Shown here: positions 39,320 to 47,417 of the stretch, piece after piece | How the letters are laid out: the number at the start of each line of letters is the position of its first letter | Numbering within the stretch: position 1 is the stretch's first letter | Virus record (IMG/VR): IMGVR_UViG_3300021142_000012 | Span: 1-64,000 of that record | Reading direction: 5' to 3' (one strand) | DNA length: 64,000 nucleotides | Source of the DNA: a virus | Notes under the pieces: model-generated | Database searches by the model: none | What the model was told of the DNA's origin: nothing | What the model saw: the letters and a program-made list of their open reading frames with translations, nothing else | Translations under genes and position numbers: made by a program

Positions 39320-39489
39320 AAACCTTTGTTGTTGCTATCATAGGCATCATTGGATTCGGTTTTGCCCTTTATTGGAATTATACCCATCCTCATGTTACTG
39401 TTAAGTATGATTGCTCAATAGCTGAAATTAGCCCAGACTATCCTGTACAAGTTAAAGAAGGTTGTCGTAAGCTAAATGCCAGAAAATGA
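39289..39489 (+). CDS. Single-TM small protein
   Basis: 66 residues; about 12-30 (FVVAIIGIIGFGFALYW) is a membrane helix, followed by a short soluble part with two Cys (CSIAEI, GCRKL). Overlaps the previous gene by 31 bp. Probably inner-membrane anchored with the C-terminus outside; function unknown. Confidence 0.55.
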   Translation: MQNTSIREKLETFVVAIIGIIGFGFALYWNYTHPHVTVKYDCSIAEISPDYPVQVKEGCRKLNARK

Positions 39490-39599
39490 AAAGCGATACC
39501 AGAGTACTTGTAATCATGTGGATTAGTTTGGCTATACTAGGCGGTGCATTGGGCTTAATAATCTACGGAATACAATCATTATTGTTGACAGCGACCTAA
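39486..39599 (+). CDS. 37-residue membrane microprotein
   Basis: MKSDTRVLVIMWISLAILGG begins a peptide with one transmembrane helix (about 7-33) and a short polar tail. The ATG overlaps the upstream stop (ATGA). The -35 box of the folE promoter lies in its last codons. Function unknown. Confidence 0.5.
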   Translation: MKSDTRVLVIMWISLAILGGALGLIIYGIQSLLLTAT

Positions 39600-39614
39600 A
39601 TAAACCTATATAAT
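39585..39614 (+). promoter_or_regulatory. Sigma70-type promoter of folE
   Basis: TTGACA (39585-39590), 18-bp spacer, TATAAT (39609-39614). The start point falls near 39621, ahead of the GGAG at 39643. Confidence 0.75.
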
Positions 39615-39653
39615 AACATATAGACATCCACGTCTATAACTCGGAGAACAGAT

Positions 39654-40466
39654 TTGACAACATTTACAACAGAAGACTTAAAAGCAGTATTAGAAAATAA
39701 TCCTGATCTAGTTAAAGAAGCACCATATCATCCAGGATACGAGGATGCTGCCATGAACATGGGCGATAAAGGATATGAAGAAGCAAATCTTGCTGATGCT
39801 ATCCGTTTCAATATGAAGCGTGATAAGAAACGCTTTTGGGCCGGAGACAATATTAGTGAATATGTAGTTGGGCATAGAGATGAACTAATTGCTAATGCAA
39901 CTAAAGCCTTTGAAGGAGTGTTAGACGCACTCTTGATTGATAGAGAAACAGATCCAAACTCACAAGGCACAGCACGACGCTTGGCCAAGATGTATTTTAA
40001 CGAAATTATGGGAGGTCGATATGATCCAGCACCAGATTGCACAGCTTTTCCAAATGATAGCCAAGATAGATATGAAGGTATGCTTGTTGTTCGTAGCGAG
40101 TTGCGTTCTATGTGTAGCCATCACCATCAACCTGTTAGTGGTGTTGCATACATCGGAATTATTGCAGCCAATAAACTTATTGGCTTGTCTAAATATACTA
40201 GGATTGCTCAGTGGTGTGCTCGTCGTGGCACTCTTCAAGAAGAACTCTGTAACGACATCGCCCGAGAAATAATGCGGGCAACTGATTCAGAGCATGTGGG
40301 CGTGTATATTCAGGCCACGCATGGTTGCTGTGAAAATCGTGGCATCATGGCGCATTCGAGTCTGACACAGACCACTGTGCTCAAAGGTGCATTCAACACA
40401 GACCCAGGAACCAAGAAAGAGTTCATGGACAATATCAAACTTCAACAGGACTTTGCCCCAAGATGA
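39654..40466 (+). CDS. folE: GTP cyclohydrolase I
   Basis: 270 residues with a TTG start 7 bp after GGAG. Zinc ligands fit CSHHHQP (Cys 154, His 157) and HGCCENRG (Cys 225 or 226); the latter matches H-x-C-M-x-x-RG of GCYH-I. The first ~65 residues are an extension. The enzyme turns GTP into dihydroneopterin triphosphate, the first step to folate, pterins and 7-deazaguanines. Together with QueD-like, QueE and DpdA this points to preQ0-type DNA modification rather than folate supply. Own promoter at 39585. Confidence 0.88.
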   Translation: MTTFTTEDLKAVLENNPDLVKEAPYHPGYEDAAMNMGDKGYEEANLADAIRFNMKRDKKRFWAGDNISEYVVGHRDELIANATKAFEGVLDALLIDRETDPNSQGTARRLAKMYFNEIMGGRYDPAPDCTAFPNDSQDRYEGMLVVRSELRSMCSHHHQPVSGVAYIGIIAANKLIGLSKYTRIAQWCARRGTLQEELCNDIAREIMRATDSEHVGVYIQATHGCCENRGIMAHSSLTQTTVLKGAFNTDPGTKKEFMDNIKLQQDFAPR

Positions 40467-40693
40467 TGAACGCAAAAGAACTAGCAGATCAACTAATTAA
40501 TCGAGCTAAAAATATGCAAGAATTTATAGTATTTCGTGATATGGAAAATATTGTCTTTGATGGCCGTCCATTTCCATATACTATCAATCACTCAATGGGA
40601 ATGCCCGCAGAAATACTTGTACCGGCATTGACTCAAGAAGAAGCAGAACAACAGGTCAACAATTGGTTAGACGGACAGAGAGACTCGGCATGA
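40463..40693 (+). CDS. Small hypothetical protein
   Basis: 76 residues from an ATGATG overlapping the folE stop. Mixed helix/strand (EFIVFRDMENIVFDGRPFPY, then helix EEAEQQVNNWLDG). No motif. Coupled to the next microprotein by ATGA. Confidence 0.55.
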   Translation: MMNAKELADQLINRAKNMQEFIVFRDMENIVFDGRPFPYTINHSMGMPAEILVPALTQEEAEQQVNNWLDGQRDSA

Positions 40694-40881
40694 TTATTTC
40701 TATTTTATGCTTCTTCCTAGGAATGTTAGCAGGCTACAATCTTAGTCAAACACCAAAAGATGTTGTATTGGACGATAAACTTAGAGCAAATTTAGCTGTG
40801 GCTGAAAACCTAAATACTAGTCTTAAAAAAGATTTAGAAGAAGCCAAAGAAACAATTTGGAAATTAAAACACTCTAAATGA
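40690..40881 (+). CDS. Small protein with N-terminal TM and coiled coil
   Basis: 63 residues, ATG overlapping the upstream stop. About 2-17 (IISILCFFLGMLAGYN) is a signal-anchor-like helix, then a charged coil to the end (KKDLEEAKETIWKLKHSK). Resembles an i-spanin in miniature but is far from the lysis genes. Function unknown. Confidence 0.55.
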   Translation: MIISILCFFLGMLAGYNLSQTPKDVVLDDKLRANLAVAENLNTSLKKDLEEAKETIWKLKHSK

Positions 40882-41057
40882 AAAAAATACTTGCTAGAAT
40901 AGCCAGCGAGATGTTATACTACTTAGGGCATTGGATTAGTTTTCCAATGCAGTTGTTTGATTGGGCATGGTTGTATCCAACATATAACAAACTAATGTCG
41001 TGGAGTAGTAACATACAAGACTGGGCAGGCAATGATAAACCGTGGATTAAGATATGA
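40878..41057 (+). CDS. 59-residue aromatic-rich microprotein
   Basis: MKKILARIASEMLYYLGHWI opens an amphipathic, Trp/Tyr-rich peptide (FDWAWLYPTYNKLMSW). ATGA overlaps on both sides link it to the microprotein upstream and to queE. It may be membrane-associated. Function unknown. Confidence 0.55.
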   Translation: MKKILARIASEMLYYLGHWISFPMQLFDWAWLYPTYNKLMSWSSNIQDWAGNDKPWIKI

Positions 41058-41899
41058 GTAAACTTAAAGTAGCAGAATTGTTTTATAGTATACAAGGTGA
41101 AGGACGCTTTATGGGTGTACCCAGCGTGTTCCTTAGAACTTTTGGCTGCAATTTTTCTTGTAGGGGATTTGGTATGCCCAAAGGCGAATTAAGTGAGGAA
41201 TACTTAAAAGTAGACCCAATAAATTTTAAAACGTACAATGAACTTCCACTAGTGAGTACAGGGTGTGATAGTTATGCATCATGGGATCCTAGATTTAAAG
41301 ATCTTAGCCCGATGATAGAAAGCGATGGAATTGTTGATCGCATTATGGAGATACTTCCATATAAAGGTTGGGTAGATGAACACTTGGTTATCACAGGCGG
41401 TGAACCTCTGCTAGGTTGGCAACGTGCTTATCCTGATTTGTTAGATCATACTTATATGAAACCATTGCGTGATATTACATTTGAAACAAATGGTACTCAA
41501 AAATTAACTGATGATTTTAAAGAATATTTGTTGGATTGGACTTTACGCGATCATAACTTTAAACAAATTACATTTAGCGTCAGTGCTAAATTAAGTTCAA
41601 GCGGTGAGCTTGCTAGCGATGCTATTAAACCCGAAGTCGTTAATGAGTATCAGGAAGTAGGATTTACATATCTCAAATTTGTAGTTGCTACAGAAGATGA
41701 TGCTGAAGAAGCATTAGAAACAGCAGACATTTATAGAGAAAATGGATTCACTGGGCCTGTATACTTAATGCCAGTCGGTGGCGTTGAAAGTGTGTATAGT
41801 CTCAATAATCGTCGTGTTGCAGAATTGGCTATGAAGATGGGCTTGCGTTACAGTGATCGTTTACAAGTCCCATTATTTAAAAATGAGTGGGGAACCTAA
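41054..41899 (+). CDS. queE: 7-carboxy-7-deazaguanine synthase QueE (radical SAM)
   Basis: 281 residues. FYSIQGEGRFMGVPSVFLR (11-29) and GGEPLL are QueE hallmarks. The cluster-binding cysteines are Cys 32 and 36 (GCNFSC) and most likely Cys 71 (TGCDSYASW, matching CDTxYA), giving CX3CX34C instead of the usual CX3CX2C: about 30 residues are inserted before the third Cys. QueE turns 6-carboxytetrahydropterin into CDG on the route to preQ0. ATGA overlap upstream and TAATG downstream. Confidence 0.85.
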   Translation: MSKLKVAELFYSIQGEGRFMGVPSVFLRTFGCNFSCRGFGMPKGELSEEYLKVDPINFKTYNELPLVSTGCDSYASWDPRFKDLSPMIESDGIVDRIMEILPYKGWVDEHLVITGGEPLLGWQRAYPDLLDHTYMKPLRDITFETNGTQKLTDDFKEYLLDWTLRDHNFKQITFSVSAKLSSSGELASDAIKPEVVNEYQEVGFTYLKFVVATEDDAEEALETADIYRENGFTGPVYLMPVGGVESVYSLNNRRVAELAMKMGLRYSDRLQVPLFKNEWGT

Positions 41900-42330
41900 T
41901 GAAAAAATTATTAAGAAGATGGCTAGGTATTAGTGCGTTAGAAGCTGAAAAAGAATTATTACAACAGGCTAGAGACAAAGCAGTCGCTGAAACAGTGATA
42001 GCTCAAACCAAAGAAGAACAAGCCAAAATGGATCCAAAGGATCGTGCTACTGCTCGAGGAGAGCCGTGGGTATCTGTGTTAGACACACATATTAACAAAG
42101 ATAATATTCGTAATGGATTTTTTGAGTTAGATTGGAATGATATCTTTGTTCAAGAATTGATTGCTTCCGGATATGGCTATGAAGCAGATCCGCCAGAGCA
42201 AATTGTAGATCGTTGGTTTAGAGATCTAGCAAGAAATATGTTAGCAGAAGAAGGAATGGATCCTAATAGATCTACTTCTGGATATATTAATGTATCTAAG
42301 ATCAGTAATACCAAATCGGAAATATCATGA
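41899..42330 (+). CDS. Hypothetical protein
   Basis: 143 residues from the TAATG at queE's end. A basic start (MKKLLRRWLGI), a charged coil to about 60, then a globular part with NGFFELDWNDIFVQELIASG and DRWFRDLARNML. Familiar in style from marine T4-like phages; function unknown. ATGA coupling to the oxygenase-like gene. Confidence 0.55.
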   Translation: MKKLLRRWLGISALEAEKELLQQARDKAVAETVIAQTKEEQAKMDPKDRATARGEPWVSVLDTHINKDNIRNGFFELDWNDIFVQELIASGYGYEADPPEQIVDRWFRDLARNMLAEEGMDPNRSTSGYINVSKISNTKSEIS

Positions 42331-42917
42331 CCTATAAAGTTATAGATTCGAATGAGTATATCGATACATATAATTTTAGTTCATTAATTACCAAAGCTGA
42401 TACTCAAGAAATAATGCAGATTTCTAAAAGCATTATTGACAGCGGTCTTTATTTTGAAAATAGCCCAAAATATCAAACTAAAGAAAATTTGTTTGGGCGA
42501 GATGAAAAAGTATTCTTAAAAATGCGCCAAAGTTTTATCTATAGTTGCTTTATGTATTTGGGTAAGGAAGTAAAGATTAAAGGCATCAATAGTTGGGTGT
42601 TTATGACTAAGAAAAGCGATGAACCTGATCGTGACAATCTTTGGCACAAGCATCATTACGATGAACCCTGGGGTAAATTGAGCGGCATTTTCTATTTACA
42701 TATACCAGATGATATTGTTGATAGAGAACTATGCGGTACTGAATTTAGTGAAACTAGTGAAAATGTAAGAGCCCAATTACCAACTAAAACCTTCTTTGTA
42801 AGGCCAAAAGACTTGACTTGGCACATATATCCTAGTAAAATGTGGCATAGGTCCGGAATTACCAATTCCGATGAATATCGTTTTGTTTATGCCGCAGATA
42901 TGGATTATTACGAATGA
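42327..42917 (+). CDS. 2OG-Fe(II) oxygenase-like protein, copy 3
   Basis: 196 residues. LWHKHHYDEPWGKLSGIFYL (first His/Asp set), GTEF and WHIYPSKMWHRSG (distal His), then EYRFVYAADM (Arg for 2-oxoglutarate) fit the cupin-type oxygenase fold used for protein or small-molecule hydroxylation. Different subfamily from the pair at 37946/38512. Substrate unknown. Overlaps both neighbours by ATGA. Confidence 0.65.
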   Translation: MTYKVIDSNEYIDTYNFSSLITKADTQEIMQISKSIIDSGLYFENSPKYQTKENLFGRDEKVFLKMRQSFIYSCFMYLGKEVKIKGINSWVFMTKKSDEPDRDNLWHKHHYDEPWGKLSGIFYLHIPDDIVDRELCGTEFSETSENVRAQLPTKTFFVRPKDLTWHIYPSKMWHRSGITNSDEYRFVYAADMDYYE

Positions 42918-43603
42918 TAAATCGTATTAGGAGTTTGTATCCTACAACAGAGTTTACTCCCAGTTGGAATTTTCCCATCTATACTAGTCAATGGGCTGAT
43001 ATTGAAAAAATAGACAAGATTAGAAATTGGCTACTTGAAAAAGAACAAGATTTTATTACTGCATATCCATATCATCACGATGGCGGAGCAGCCTTAGGAA
43101 AAGATAGTGTTACTAGTAGACATGGATTATATAGTCTATTTTGGTTTGAAAAAGAAATTCCAGAAATTATAGATCTATTAGAGTTTATTAGAAAATCTTA
43201 CATTGATTTTATTACAGAAGAAAATGCTAGTCCAAGAGAATCATATATTGTTTCTTGGTTTAATGTCGCTAGAAAGGGTCAAGATATTAAACAACATGCT
43301 CACGGCGCTGATCATGAATCGTATCTAAGTGGCAATATGCATCTAGATACCTATGACACATATAATGCATTTATATCACCTTATGATGATAGATCTTCTT
43401 TTATCAGAGATAATATCAAAGGCGGTATTTCTATGTTTCCAAGTTGCTTACCTCATTACAGTAGTGTGTACCAAGGCGATGAACCTCGCGTAAGTATAGC
43501 GTTTGATTTAAGAATTAAGCCAACAAAACAACATGGTTTCGGAGTTGAATCAATTCCGTTCATGAATACTAGCATTTATAATCAACTCACCGCAGAAAGT
43601 TAA
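42914..43603 (+). CDS. 2OG-Fe(II) oxygenase-like protein, copy 4
   Basis: 229 residues. VSWFNVARKGQDIKQHAHGA (His pair), GNMHLDTYDT, GGISMFPSCLPHYSSVYQGD (distal His) and PRVSIAFDLR (Arg) form the expected order for an iron/2-oxoglutarate enzyme. The FPSxLPHxVxP style is typical of phage 2OG oxygenases of unknown target. Distinct from copy 3 but adjacent and coupled. Confidence 0.7.
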   Translation: MINRIRSLYPTTEFTPSWNFPIYTSQWADIEKIDKIRNWLLEKEQDFITAYPYHHDGGAALGKDSVTSRHGLYSLFWFEKEIPEIIDLLEFIRKSYIDFITEENASPRESYIVSWFNVARKGQDIKQHAHGADHESYLSGNMHLDTYDTYNAFISPYDDRSSFIRDNIKGGISMFPSCLPHYSSVYQGDEPRVSIAFDLRIKPTKQHGFGVESIPFMNTSIYNQLTAES

Positions 43604-43604
43604 T

Positions 43605-44603
43605 ATGACATACATTTTAGTTGATACAGCTAATACATTTTTCCGTGCTAGACACGTAGTACAAGGCGATGCCGATATTAAGTTAGGTATGGCATTCCAC
43701 ATTACATTTAACAGTATTAAGAAAGCATGGCAGGACTTTGGCGGTACTCATGTGGTGTTTTGCTTAGAAGGTCGTAGTTGGCGTAAGGACTATTACAAAC
43801 CTTACAAGGCAAATCGTCAAGAAACTCGCGATGCTATGACAGTTAAACAGCAAGAAGAAGATAAATTGTTTTGGGAAGCATTTGATCAATTTAAAGACTT
43901 TATTAGTGAAAAAACTAATTGTACAGTACTACAACATAAACAACTAGAAGCAGATGATTTAATTGCAGGTTGGGTACAGGCACATCCAGATGCAAAGCAT
44001 GTTATCATTTCAACAGATGGTGACTTCGCACAACTAATCAGCCCTAATGTGAGCCAATATAACGGTGTGGGTGATTTACATATTACACACGAAGGTATCT
44101 TTGATGCTAAAGGTAAACCTGTTAAAGATAAAAAAACAGGCGAGCCCAAGCCAGCACAAGATCCAGAATGGATGCTATTCGAAAAATGCATGCGTGGTGA
44201 TACCAGTGATAATGTCTTCTCGGCGTATCCAGGTGTGCGTACTAAAGGTTCTAAAAACAAAGTTGGGTTGATGGAGGCGTTTGCTGATCGTAAGACTAAA
44301 GGATATAATTGGAATAATCTAATGCTTCAGCGTTGGGTAGATCACAATGGTGTAGAACATCGTGTCTTAGAAGATTATCAACGTAATGTACAGTTATGTG
44401 ATCTAACAGCACAACCTGATGATATTAAAGTTTTAATTAAAGAGACGATTGAAGCAGGTGCAAAACCTAAAGATATAACACAAGTAGGTATTCGTATGCT
44501 AAAGTTTTGTAATGCATGGGACATGAAAAAGATTGCAGACAATGTCCAACAATATGCAGAACCGTTACAGGCCAAATACAACAGAGAGGTAGTAATTGAT
44601 TAA
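43605..44603 (+). CDS. rnh: 5'-3' exonuclease / RNase H (FEN-type, T4 rnh-like)
   Basis: 332 residues. Acidic motifs VDTANTFFRA, EADDLIAGW, STDGDFAQL and RGDTSDNVFSAYPGV match the metal-binding centre of the FEN/5' nuclease family. T4 RNase H (305 residues) removes RNA primers at the replication fork. A helical-arch region (RKDYYKPYKANRQE) is present. Begins 2 bp after the oxygenase stop; its end overlaps the halogenase start. Confidence 0.88.
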   Translation: MTYILVDTANTFFRARHVVQGDADIKLGMAFHITFNSIKKAWQDFGGTHVVFCLEGRSWRKDYYKPYKANRQETRDAMTVKQQEEDKLFWEAFDQFKDFISEKTNCTVLQHKQLEADDLIAGWVQAHPDAKHVIISTDGDFAQLISPNVSQYNGVGDLHITHEGIFDAKGKPVKDKKTGEPKPAQDPEWMLFEKCMRGDTSDNVFSAYPGVRTKGSKNKVGLMEAFADRKTKGYNWNNLMLQRWVDHNGVEHRVLEDYQRNVQLCDLTAQPDDIKVLIKETIEAGAKPKDITQVGIRMLKFCNAWDMKKIADNVQQYAEPLQAKYNREVVID

Positions 44604-46086
44604 AGCACGTGGTGTAAAGAAAGTAGTAATTGTAGGTGGCGGCACTAGTTCATGGTTGACTGCCGCATGTTTATCATTTCAAAAACCTCACTATGAGATT
44701 ATAGTGATTGATAAAGAGGTAGGTACTCCTGTAGGGGTTGGCGAAGGAACCTTATTGGGATTTGCTGATAGCATGTCTAAAGCTGGATTTAATATAGAGG
44801 ACTGGTTTTTTGAAATTGATGCAACTTTTAAATCAGGGATATTATTTCCAGGTTGGACTAACGATGGCACAGATGTATGGCATCCATTCATGTTCCCCCA
44901 ATATACTAATATCAATATTTCAAATTTAGATTTATGGTCAAAACATCAAAATCTAGATCTTAAAACTACCGCATTAGCATTGTATGATGTGTCTGTTAAT
45001 CTTAAGAAGGTCGACCGTGATACCTTGCTTAACTATGCTTACCATATTGACTGCGGTAAATTAGTTTCTTTTATACAAAAGAAAATTGTAAACATTCGCA
45101 AAGTATCATTAATTAAATCAGAAGTAGTTGATATACAAAGAGATAATAAAGAAATATCTAAATTAGTTTTAAAAGACGGGCAAGAAATAACCGCAGATTT
45201 GTTTGTTGATTGCACAGGATTTAAAGGTATGTTAAACGAAGCACCTGATCGTGTGACATTTGAAAATCGTTTATGGTGTAATACTGCGGTTGCTGGTCAT
45301 ATTCCGTATATTGACAAAGCAACAGAGATGAATCCGTATGTTGTTAGTGAAGCTGTTGATCACGGGTGGATTTGGAATATCCCTGTACAGACACGTATCG
45401 GTTCCGGACTGGTGTTTAACAGAGATATCACTAGTGTAGAAGAAGCAAAAGAATATTTCTGTAAGTATTGGGATAACAGAATATCTCCCGAAAATCTTAA
45501 AGTAATCAACTGGACTCCATTTTATAATCGAAATATGTGGCACGGTAATGTTGTTAGTGTTGGACTAAGTGCAGGATTTATCGAACCATTAGAAAGTACT
45601 GGTGTTGCATTAATTGTTAGCGGCATATATGAAATGATTGCAAGATTGGACTTAGATTATTACACAGAAAAAGATGCTGACATGTTTAATTCAAAACTAG
45701 CAATGTTTTTCGAAGAAGCAGTTGATTTTGTAAGTATGCATTATTCTATTAGCGAAAAAGATATACCTTTCTGGAATTGGGTTAAAGAAACTAGATTTAA
45801 ATCCGATACTCAAAAAATCTTTGAAGAAAAATTAGCAAACAATTATCCATTACCGATGGTTGGCAAAGGTGCAATTTTTTCCGGAGCAAATTGGTTTGGT
45901 TGGCTAATACAATTAGGTTATCCTATGGGCAATAAGAATGTTCCATTGTCAGATGAAGAAATTGAACAACTTATATCTAGCCATAAGACTACTGAATTAA
46001 ACAAAACAACTGCTATACTACACACAGAGTATATAGAAGTATTAAGGCGTGAAGAAGAACCATTTTTAGGATTTTCAGGAACTTGA
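44596..46086 (+). CDS. Flavin-dependent tryptophan halogenase-like enzyme
   Basis: 496 residues, TTG start after AGAGAGG, no earlier ATG available. FAD motif VGGGTSSW (13-20), GVGEGT, the catalytic-Lys region DATFKSGILFPGW (Lys 79), the halogenase signature WIWNIP, and the catalytic-Glu segment EPLESTG (Glu about 333) are all intact. Such enzymes chlorinate or brominate indoles, and a cyanophage relative (VirX1) iodinates many substrates. Free FADH2 must come from a host reductase. It is the canonical partner of the degenerate copy at 31319. Confidence 0.85.
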   Translation: MIKARGVKKVVIVGGGTSSWLTAACLSFQKPHYEIIVIDKEVGTPVGVGEGTLLGFADSMSKAGFNIEDWFFEIDATFKSGILFPGWTNDGTDVWHPFMFPQYTNINISNLDLWSKHQNLDLKTTALALYDVSVNLKKVDRDTLLNYAYHIDCGKLVSFIQKKIVNIRKVSLIKSEVVDIQRDNKEISKLVLKDGQEITADLFVDCTGFKGMLNEAPDRVTFENRLWCNTAVAGHIPYIDKATEMNPYVVSEAVDHGWIWNIPVQTRIGSGLVFNRDITSVEEAKEYFCKYWDNRISPENLKVINWTPFYNRNMWHGNVVSVGLSAGFIEPLESTGVALIVSGIYEMIARLDLDYYTEKDADMFNSKLAMFFEEAVDFVSMHYSISEKDIPFWNWVKETRFKSDTQKIFEEKLANNYPLPMVGKGAIFSGANWFGWLIQLGYPMGNKNVPLSDEEIEQLISSHKTTELNKTTAILHTEYIEVLRREEEPFLGFSGT

Positions 46087-46088
46087 AT

Positions 46089-46229
46089 ATGATATATCTA
46101 TCGTTGTTTATAATATGGGCATTGGCTGTTGTATTCATCTGGTGTTTTATCAAAGGTGCATATAATGGTTGTAATGGCGGATGTATGCAAGGTCGCAAAG
46201 AATGTAATTGCAAATATGGAAAAAAATAA
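46089..46229 (+). CDS. 46-residue membrane microprotein with Cys-rich tail
   Basis: A membrane helix (about 4-21, LSLFIIWALAVVFIWCFI) precedes a tail with five Cys (NGCNGGCMQGRKECNCKYGKK in order C-x3-C-x6-C-x-C, written here by spacing). It may bind metal. The stop overlaps the next start (TAATG). No other function can be given. Confidence 0.5.
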   Translation: MIYLSLFIIWALAVVFIWCFIKGAYNGCNGGCMQGRKECNCKYGKK

Positions 46230-47365
46230 TGGCTACTAAAGAAGAAAAACAAGAACTAATAGAAATTTTAAAGTTCACTCCACGCACATACAAAATTAGT
46301 ATGTGGGGCTACGGTGGTGAAAAGGTCATGGGTCGTGTGCCACGCGAAGTCTGGGACTACTGTATGAATAACCAAGTAGACTTGCAAGACATTGCCTGGA
46401 ATTCAGAGGCGGTCGAAGACATGGATCTCGATGAAGATCTGTTGCCATTTCCTCCAGGAAGCTGGTACGAATGTGATGGTATGGCGCACTCAAATGGTGT
46501 TTCACGTAGTGCTGGTACACTACAAATTGAAGATGAAAATGATAATTCTATCGTCGAAACACCGCTTGATAATTTTAGTGGTGATAATGTAGACGACGAA
46601 AGTCCGGAATTTGATTGTACTAATGAAGCATGGATCGGCGAAGCCGCCGAAGGTGAAGTAGTGTTTGTTGGTAGCTCAAACGAAAAAGGTACATTCTTCG
46701 AGGGCGAGATTGAGCTCAAACAACCGTTTGATATCCGCAAGCTAGTTTTACAATACGAAGAAATCGACGGTGAAGAATTGGTCTACGGTGTTACCTATGA
46801 CGGTGAAGATATCGACAACTGGGGTGGTAGCACAGATGGCAAGAGTTCAGACTTTGATATGTATCTTGTAGGTAAGGATAGCACGTGGACACGCTATGCC
46901 CCAGAAGAAAAAGATTGGGGTCATCCAGAATATGGTTCAAGTCCGAGCGATTGGGAAAAGTCGCCTAAGTTTGAGTTTGCAAAACACAAGCCAGTATATC
47001 CCGGATACTACAATGCTGTATGGTCAAACTTTGGTACTACATACGGTAGCTTGTATTGGGATGGCAAAGAGTTTGGCGAGTGGGAATACGGTAAGTTCAA
47101 ACCACAATCCGGAGTACAGACCTGGCAAGGGTACAACTGGGACACTACAGATTGGTCTAATCAGCCGCCAGAGCCACCCGGTATCGCATGCGACAATAAA
47201 GAGTGTGGCTGGGTAGGAATGAGTGAAGAACGCAGGACCGACGATGACTACAACGATCATTGTCCTGAATGTGATGGCACAGAGTTTAGCTGGATTGATT
47301 ATGATCCAGACACCGAAGAAGGGTGTGCTAATCGTGCAAAGTATTGCCAACAAAATACGAGATAA
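46229..47365 (+). CDS. Acidic hypothetical protein with C-terminal zinc ribbon
   Basis: 378 residues, ATG in TAATG overlap. Very acidic and Trp/Tyr/Gly-rich (DMDLDEDLLPFPPGSWYE). The C-terminus has CDNKECGW ... CPECDG (about 330-360), a CxxxxC/CxxC zinc-ribbon pattern. Codons are more G+C-rich than in neighbours, suggesting recent transfer. May mimic or bind nucleic acid. Function unknown. Confidence 0.6.
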   Translation: MATKEEKQELIEILKFTPRTYKISMWGYGGEKVMGRVPREVWDYCMNNQVDLQDIAWNSEAVEDMDLDEDLLPFPPGSWYECDGMAHSNGVSRSAGTLQIEDENDNSIVETPLDNFSGDNVDDESPEFDCTNEAWIGEAAEGEVVFVGSSNEKGTFFEGEIELKQPFDIRKLVLQYEEIDGEELVYGVTYDGEDIDNWGGSTDGKSSDFDMYLVGKDSTWTRYAPEEKDWGHPEYGSSPSDWEKSPKFEFAKHKPVYPGYYNAVWSNFGTTYGSLYWDGKEFGEWEYGKFKPQSGVQTWQGYNWDTTDWSNQPPEPPGIACDNKECGWVGMSEERRTDDDYNDHCPECDGTEFSWIDYDPDTEEGCANRAKYCQQNTR

Positions 47366-47368
47366 ATA
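47362..47368 (+). promoter_or_regulatory. Late-type promoter motif ATAAATA
   Basis: GATAAATAC containing the stop of the acidic gene, 50 bp before the ATG at 47418; the leader has AAGGAG just before the start. Confidence 0.5.
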
Positions 47369-47417
47369 CATACATTACTATAGTGCCTTAGGGGCTTAGT
47401 AATACAAGGAGAATAAT

